Shown piece by piece: positions 6,704-9,693 of a DNA stretch of 9,693 nucleotides. The translations under genes were made by a program, and so were the position numbers. The notes under the pieces are model-generated. The model ran no database searches and was not told the origin of the DNA. It saw only the letters and a program-made list of their open reading frames with translations. The stretch covers positions 1-9,693 of the forward strand of contig SFLO01000035.1 of assembly GCA_004553405.1 (NCBI GenBank), written 5' to 3'. This DNA is from Coriobacteriaceae bacterium. Its GTDB lineage: Bacteria > Actinomycetota > Coriobacteriia > Coriobacteriales > QAMH01. How positions within the stretch are numbered: position 1 is the first letter of the stretch; the number at the start of each line of letters is the position of its first letter.

Positions 6704-6734
6704 AAAGGGACCCTCAGCCGAGGGTCCCTTTTTT
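6704..6734 (+). terminator. Strong intrinsic terminator after rpsJ
   Basis: A perfect 12-bp stem, AAAGGGACCCTC (6704-6715) with GAGGGTCCCTTT (6720-6731), a 4-nt loop AGCC, and six T at 6729-6734. It lies 27 nt after the rpsJ stop. It should end most transcription from the rpsL promoter. Confidence 0.95.
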
Positions 6735-6761
6735 ATGTGCGGGCTGCCGTTTACGGGATGG

Positions 6762-6783
6762 ACACGCTCGGGGGCGTGTTTTT
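6762..6783 (+). terminator. Second, weaker terminator-like hairpin
   Basis: Stem ACACGC (6762-6767) with GCGTGT (6774-6779), a 6-nt GC-rich loop and five T (6779-6783). It stands 27 nt after the first terminator and 11 nt before the next -35 box, so it looks like a tandem backup terminator insulating the rplC promoter. Confidence 0.6.
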
Positions 6784-6794
6784 GAAAAAGGGGG

Positions 6795-6823
6795 TTCACA
6801 AATGGAATCCCAGCAGTTATTCT
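6795..6823 (+). promoter_or_regulatory. Putative promoter of the rplC-rplD-rplW-rplB-rpsS unit
   Basis: TTCACA (6795-6800), a 17-nt spacer and TATTCT (6818-6823) form a reasonable sigma-70-type promoter directly after the two terminators. Transcription would start near 6830, leaving a leader of about 190 nt before rplC. It is the best match in the gap; the boxes are not perfect consensus. Confidence 0.65.
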
Positions 6824-6829
6824 GGTCAG

Positions 6830-7016
6830 GCTGCGCCTTCGCGGGCGTAGTGTGTCGTGTGCTCAAAAGCATCTCACGCCAACTGAGCACACGGCGATTG
6901 TAAGACAGCGCCCCAGAGCCTATGCACTGCAAGCAAAGGGGAGAGCTACAAGGCTGCGATCCACTACACGAAGCCACCGGCTTCCTCTGCACGATCGCCT
7001 GAGAGTTAGGTTGAAA
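6830..7016 (+). ncRNA. Structured 5' leader of rplC (possible L4-type or other r-protein leader)
   Basis: About 190 nt without a gene. It holds a perfect 10-bp stem CGTGTGCTCA (6856-6865) with TGAGCACACG (6884-6893) and an 18-nt loop. Nearer the gene is a two-tier hairpin: outer GCGATC (6956-6961) with GATCGC (6993-6998) and inner GAAGCC-acc-GGCTTC (6970-6984), with symmetric 8-nt internal loops between. The second ends 18 nt before the rplC start, close enough to affect ribosome access. In Escherichia coli the S10 leader is controlled by L4, and rplD is in this transcript; the same role here is inference. Confidence 0.5.
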
Positions 7017-7637
7017 ATGGTCAACACTATTCTTGGCCGCAAGCTGGGCATGACCCAGGTCTGGGGAGAGGATGACAACATCGTCCCCGTGACCGTCATC
7101 CAGGCTGGCCCCTGCGTCGTCGCGCAGGTCAAGACCACCGAGACCGACGGCTACGAGGCCGTTCAGATCGGTTTCGGTGACATCAAGGAGCATCGCGTCA
7201 ACAAGCCTATGAAGGGCCACTTCGCCAAGGCTGGCATCGCTCCCATGCGCTATCTGCGCGAGGTCCGCGTCGAGGATGCCTCCCAGCACTCCTGCGGCGA
7301 GGTCATCACCGTCGAGGCTTTTGCAGACACCGCCAAGGTCGACGTCACCGGCGTCTCCAAGGGCAAGGGCTTCGCAGGCGTCATCAAGCGCCATCACTTC
7401 GCTGGCGGTCCCGGCGGCCATGGTTCCCACTTCCATCGCGCTCCCGGTTCCATCGGCATGTGCGCCTACCCCTCCCGTGTTCTGAAGGGCATGCGCATGG
7501 CTGGTCACATGGGTTGCGACCGCGTCACTGTCAAGAACCTGGCAGTTGTCCGCGTCGACACCGACCAGAACCTCATTCTCGTTAAGGGTGCCGTCCCCGG
7601 TGGCAAGGGTGCCCTCGTCCAGGTTCGTATGGCCTAA
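7017..7637 (+). CDS. rplC: 50S ribosomal protein L3 (uL3)
   Basis: A 206-residue L3, normal family length. It is an early assembly protein of the large subunit that reaches into the peptidyl transferase region. Signatures are [32 protein letters not shown], the loop [29 protein letters not shown] and RMAGHMG. The start at 7017 is fixed by the conserved N-terminus; the frame remains open 55 codons upstream, but that extension has no similarity and overlaps the leader hairpins. The ribosome site is weak (TTAGGTTG ahead of the ATG, only AGG matching at 7008-7010), unlike the strong sites of the neighbours, which may leave room for control by the leader. rplD follows after 14 nt. Confidence 0.98.
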   Translation: MVNTILGRKLGMTQVWGEDDNIVPVTVIQAGPCVVAQVKTTETDGYEAVQIGFGDIKEHRVNKPMKGHFAKAGIAPMRYLREVRVEDASQHSCGEVITVEAFADTAKVDVTGVSKGKGFAGVIKRHHFAGGPGGHGSHFHRAPGSIGMCAYPSRVLKGMRMAGHMGCDRVTVKNLAVVRVDTDQNLILVKGAVPGGKGALVQVRMA

Positions 7638-7651
7638 GGGAGGAGAGAAAG

Positions 7652-8275
7652 ATGGCAGATATCAAGATCTTCGATCCCGCAGGCAACGACGTCGAGACCG
7701 TGGCTGTTAACGATACCGTCTTCGGCATCGAGCCCAACGTCTATGTCATGCACGAGGTCGTCAAGTCCCAGATGGCAGCTCTGCGCCAGGGCACTGCAAA
7801 CACCAAGACCCGTGGTATGGTCAGCGGCGGTGGCCGCAAGCCCTTCCGTCAGAAGGGCACCGGCAACGCTCGCCAGGGCACCATCCGCGCTCCCCACTAT
7901 GCTGGCGGCGGCGTGGTCTTCGGCCCCCACACCCGTTCCTACGCCTATCGCGTGAACAACAAGGTCGTCAAGCTGGCCATGCGCTCCGCTCTGTCCGCCA
8001 AGCTGGCAGACGGCGAGCTGACCGTGGTCAACGAGTTCGGCTTCGAGAAGCCCTCCACCAAGGCAGCCAAGGCGGCCCTGGAGGCCCTCAAGATCAAGGG
8101 CCGCACCACCATCGTTGTGGACGACGATGACTTCGAGTCCTTCCTGTCCTTCCGCAACCTTGAGAACGTCCTGATCATCGGCGCTACCGAGTCCAACTGC
8201 TACGACCTGCTCGACAACGCCAACCTGGTCCTCACCAAGGCCGCTCTGAACTATCTCGAGGAGGTGCTCGCATAA
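7652..8275 (+). CDS. rplD: 50S ribosomal protein L4 (uL4)
   Basis: A 207-residue L4. It binds domain I of 23S rRNA, lines the peptide exit tunnel, and in some bacteria represses its own operon. The extended tunnel loop is intact: KTRGMVSGGGRKPFRQKGTG followed by NARQGTIRAPHYAGGGVVFGP (residues about 53-92). The later globular part includes NKKVVKL-like helices, TTIVVDDDD and a C-terminus LNYLEEVLA. Ribosome site GGGAGGAG (7638-7645) directly follows the rplC stop. The stop codon overlaps the rplW start by one base (TAATG), a sign of translational coupling. Confidence 0.98.
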   Translation: MADIKIFDPAGNDVETVAVNDTVFGIEPNVYVMHEVVKSQMAALRQGTANTKTRGMVSGGGRKPFRQKGTGNARQGTIRAPHYAGGGVVFGPHTRSYAYRVNNKVVKLAMRSALSAKLADGELTVVNEFGFEKPSTKAAKAALEALKIKGRTTIVVDDDDFESFLSFRNLENVLIIGATESNCYDLLDNANLVLTKAALNYLEEVLA

Positions 8276-8562
8276 TGAACGCACGTGAGATCATCATCCG
8301 CCCGATCATCACCGAGCGCGCTTTCGACATGCAGGAAGTCAACCGCTACACCTTCGAGGTTGACAAGCGCGCCTCCAAGATCGAGATCGCTCAGGCTATC
8401 GAGGAGCTCTTCGACGTCAAGGTGCTCAAGGTGAACACCTCCAACGTCAAGCCCAAGGTCAAGCGCGTCCGCTACATCGCTGGCAAGACCCGCACTTGGA
8501 AGAAGGCCGTCGTCACCCTCGCCGAGGGCGACAGCATCGAGCTCTTCGCCAACCAGGCTTAA
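8275..8562 (+). CDS. rplW: 50S ribosomal protein L23 (uL23)
   Basis: A 95-residue L23, family length. It surrounds the exit tunnel opening and docks trigger factor and SRP. Signatures are the N-terminal IIIRPIITERAFDM, YTFEVDKRASKIEIAQAIEELFDVKVLKVNT, and the RNA-binding stretch KPKVKRVRYIAGKTRTWKKAVVTL. The ATG overlaps the rplD stop by one base, and its ribosome site GAGGAGG lies inside the last codons of rplD. Downstream there are 164 nt before rplB, unusually long for this junction. Confidence 0.97.
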   Translation: MNAREIIIRPIITERAFDMQEVNRYTFEVDKRASKIEIAQAIEELFDVKVLKVNTSNVKPKVKRVRYIAGKTRTWKKAVVTLAEGDSIELFANQA

Positions 8563-8726
8563 GTTCAGTTTCAAACCCCCGCGGTGCAGCGGGGGTTCAA
8601 CTGGCTCTGTGCGCCCTGAATAGGAAACGCTCGGAGCCGTGGTAGTCCGGGGTCAGGGCCGCTGGAGGTTGCACCACCCTCCGTTCCCAGGCGGTGTTGC
8701 TGGCAAACGGACGAAAGGAGAATCTA
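8563..8726 (+). ncRNA. Structured gap between rplW and rplB (possible rplB leader)
   Basis: 164 nt without a gene inside an operon whose other junctions are 20 nt or less. It begins with a perfect 9-bp GC-rich stem AACCCCCGC-ggtgca-GCGGGGGTT (8574-8597) lacking a T run. Further on are GGAGG / CCTCC (about 8664-8682) and a hairpin TCCGTT-c-CCAG (8680-8690), 9-nt loop, CTGG-ca-AACGGA (8700-8711), ending three bases before the rplB ribosome site AAAGGAG (8714-8720). A weak promoter-like pair TTCAAC-N17-AATAGG (8596-8624) is possible. The last hairpin resembles one in the rpsL leader. Role in regulation is inference. Confidence 0.5.
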
Positions 8727-9557
8727 ATGGGAGTTAAGCAGTTCAAGCCGACTTCTCCCGGCCGTCGTCATCAGACTGTCTCTGACTTTGCAGAGATCAC
8801 GACCAACAAGCCGGAGAAGTCTCTTCTGGAGCCGTTGCCCAAGAAGGCAGGCCGCAACAACTACGGTCGCATCACCTGCCGTCACCAGGGCGGTGGCCAT
8901 AAGCGCAAGTACCGCAAGATCGACTTCAAGCGCAACAAGGACGGCGTGCCCGCAAAGGTCGCTACCATCGAGTACGATCCCAACCGCTCCGCACGCATCG
9001 CCCTGCTGCACTACGCAGACGGCGCCAAGGCCTACATCCTTCACCCCAAGGGTCTGAAGGTTGGCGACAAGGTCGAGTCCGGCCCCAACGCAGACATCAA
9101 GCCCGGCAACGCACTGCCCCTGGCCAACATCCCCGTGGGTACCCTGATCCACGCTGTTGAGTTCCAGCCCGGCAAGGGTGCCGCCATGGCCCGCTCCGCA
9201 GGCACCAGCATCCAGCTGATGGGCAAGGAGGGTGGCTACGCCATCCTGCGCATGCCCTCTTCCGAGATGCGCCGCGTGCTCCTCACCTGCCGCGCCACCG
9301 TCGGCGAGGTCGGCAACGCCGAGCATGCCAACATCACCATCGGCAAGGCAGGCCGCAAGCGCTGGATGGGCGTCCGTCCCACCGTCCGCGGTACCGTCAT
9401 GAACCCCGTCGACCATCCCCATGGTGGTGGCGAGGGCAAGAACAAGTCCGCAGGCCGTCATCCTGTTACTCCGTGGGGCATCCCCACCAAGGGCCATCGC
9501 ACCCGTAACAAGAAGAAGTACAGCCAGCGCCTGATCATCCGCCGCCGCAAGAAGTAG
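8727..9557 (+). CDS. rplB: 50S ribosomal protein L2 (uL2)
   Basis: A 276-residue L2, full length, one of the most conserved proteins of the large subunit; it is needed for subunit association and sits near the peptidyl transferase centre. Signatures include [46 protein letters not shown] (around residues 44-69), [12 protein letters not shown] and the C-terminal [13 protein letters not shown] with the essential-type histidine, then PVTPWG and a basic tail [14 protein letters not shown]. The start at 8727 has AAAGGAG six bases upstream; an in-frame ATG at 8694 would add 11 unrelated residues and lies inside the leader hairpin. rpsS follows after 20 nt. Confidence 0.98.
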   Translation: MGVKQFKPTSPGRRHQTVSDFAEITTNKPEKSLLEPLPKKAGRNNYGRITCRHQGGGHKRKYRKIDFKRNKDGVPAKVATIEYDPNRSARIALLHYADGAKAYILHPKGLKVGDKVESGPNADIKPGNALPLANIPVGTLIHAVEFQPGKGAAMARSAGTSIQLMGKEGGYAILRMPSSEMRRVLLTCRATVGEVGNAEHANITIGKAGRKRWMGVRPTVRGTVMNPVDHPHGGGEGKNKSAGRHPVTPWGIPTKGHRTRNKKKYSQRLIIRRRKK

Positions 9558-9577
9558 CTTGAAGGAGGAATAACACT

Positions 9578-9693
9578 ATGAGCCGCAGTCTCAAGAAGGG
9601 CCCCTTCGTGGAGCCGCGCCTCCTCGAGCGCATCATCAAGATGAACGAGGCAGGCGAGAAGAACGTGGTGAAGACCTGGAGCCGTTCCTCTTT
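9578..9693 (+). CDS. rpsS: 30S ribosomal protein S19 (uS19), N-terminal part, cut by window end
   Basis: The first 38 complete codons of S19 (full length usually about 91-93) are present and run off the window without a stop. The translation [19 protein letters not shown], then [19 protein letters not shown], is the standard S19 N-terminus, which binds with S13 in the 30S head. Ribosome site GAAGGAGGAA (9561-9570) stands ahead of the ATG. The gene order rplB-rpsS is the usual S10 operon order, so rplV and rpsC are expected next, outside this window. Confidence 0.97.
   Translation, partial: MSRSLKKGPFVEPRLLERIIKMNEAGEKNVVKTWSRSS

Noticed and set aside
4163..6799. 878-codon minus-strand frame opposite rpsG, fusA and rpsJ
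   Set aside because: Very long but low-complexity (Gly, Asp, Leu, Val) mirror of strong codon bias in fusA; spans real genes and a terminator.
6852..7016. 55-codon N-terminal extension of L3
   Set aside because: Not part of the L3 family, covers the leader hairpins, and the canonical [12 protein letters not shown] start lies at 7017.

Overview
The window is a high-G+C bacterial chromosome segment with strongly C/G-ending codons. The protein styles (L2 beginning [13 protein letters not shown]3 beginning [12 protein letters not shown], a short Pta, a BioY transporter next to a two-domain BirA) suggest an actinobacterium, most likely a Coriobacteriia member of the Olsenella/Collinsella/Atopobium kind. 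That placement is inference, not a database result.

Left part (1-1820): two minus-strand biotin genes. bioY (biotin uptake, ECF S component) is followed by birA (bifunctional repressor and biotin-protein ligase). A near-consensus BirA-type dyad, TTGTCACC-N15-GGTGACAA inside a perfect 13-bp inverted repeat, lies just upstream of bioY. The 173-nt bioY-birA gap holds a separate array: four copies of a 10- to 12-bp element plus one degenerate copy, in mirrored orientation around a good -10 box for birA.

Middle (1820-3120): a GC-rich, hairpin-rich gap of about 290 nt, then pta on the plus strand, closed by an intrinsic terminator. Pta matches the family almost end to end, but a clean 20-residue block of the conserved active-site region is missing in frame. 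ackA does not follow.

Right part (3121-9693): ribosomal protein and elongation factor genes, all on the plus strand. Unit 1 has a strong promoter, a structured leader of about 160 nt, then rpsL (TTG start), rpsG, fusA and rpsJ, ended by a strong intrinsic terminator and a second, weaker one. tuf is absent, and rpsJ, normally the first gene of the S10 operon, is attached to the str genes. Unit 2 starts from a new promoter with a structured leader of about 190 nt, then rplC, rplD, rplW, a 164-nt structured gap, rplB and the first 38 codons of rpsS, which runs off the window. The gaps before rpsL and before rplB carry a similar hairpin (CAGGCGG ... CTGRCAARCG), possibly related regulatory RNAs.

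Most items are housekeeping. The points worth a second look are the Pta deletion, the mirrored repeat array at birA, the S10 operon split after rpsJ, and the structured leaders.
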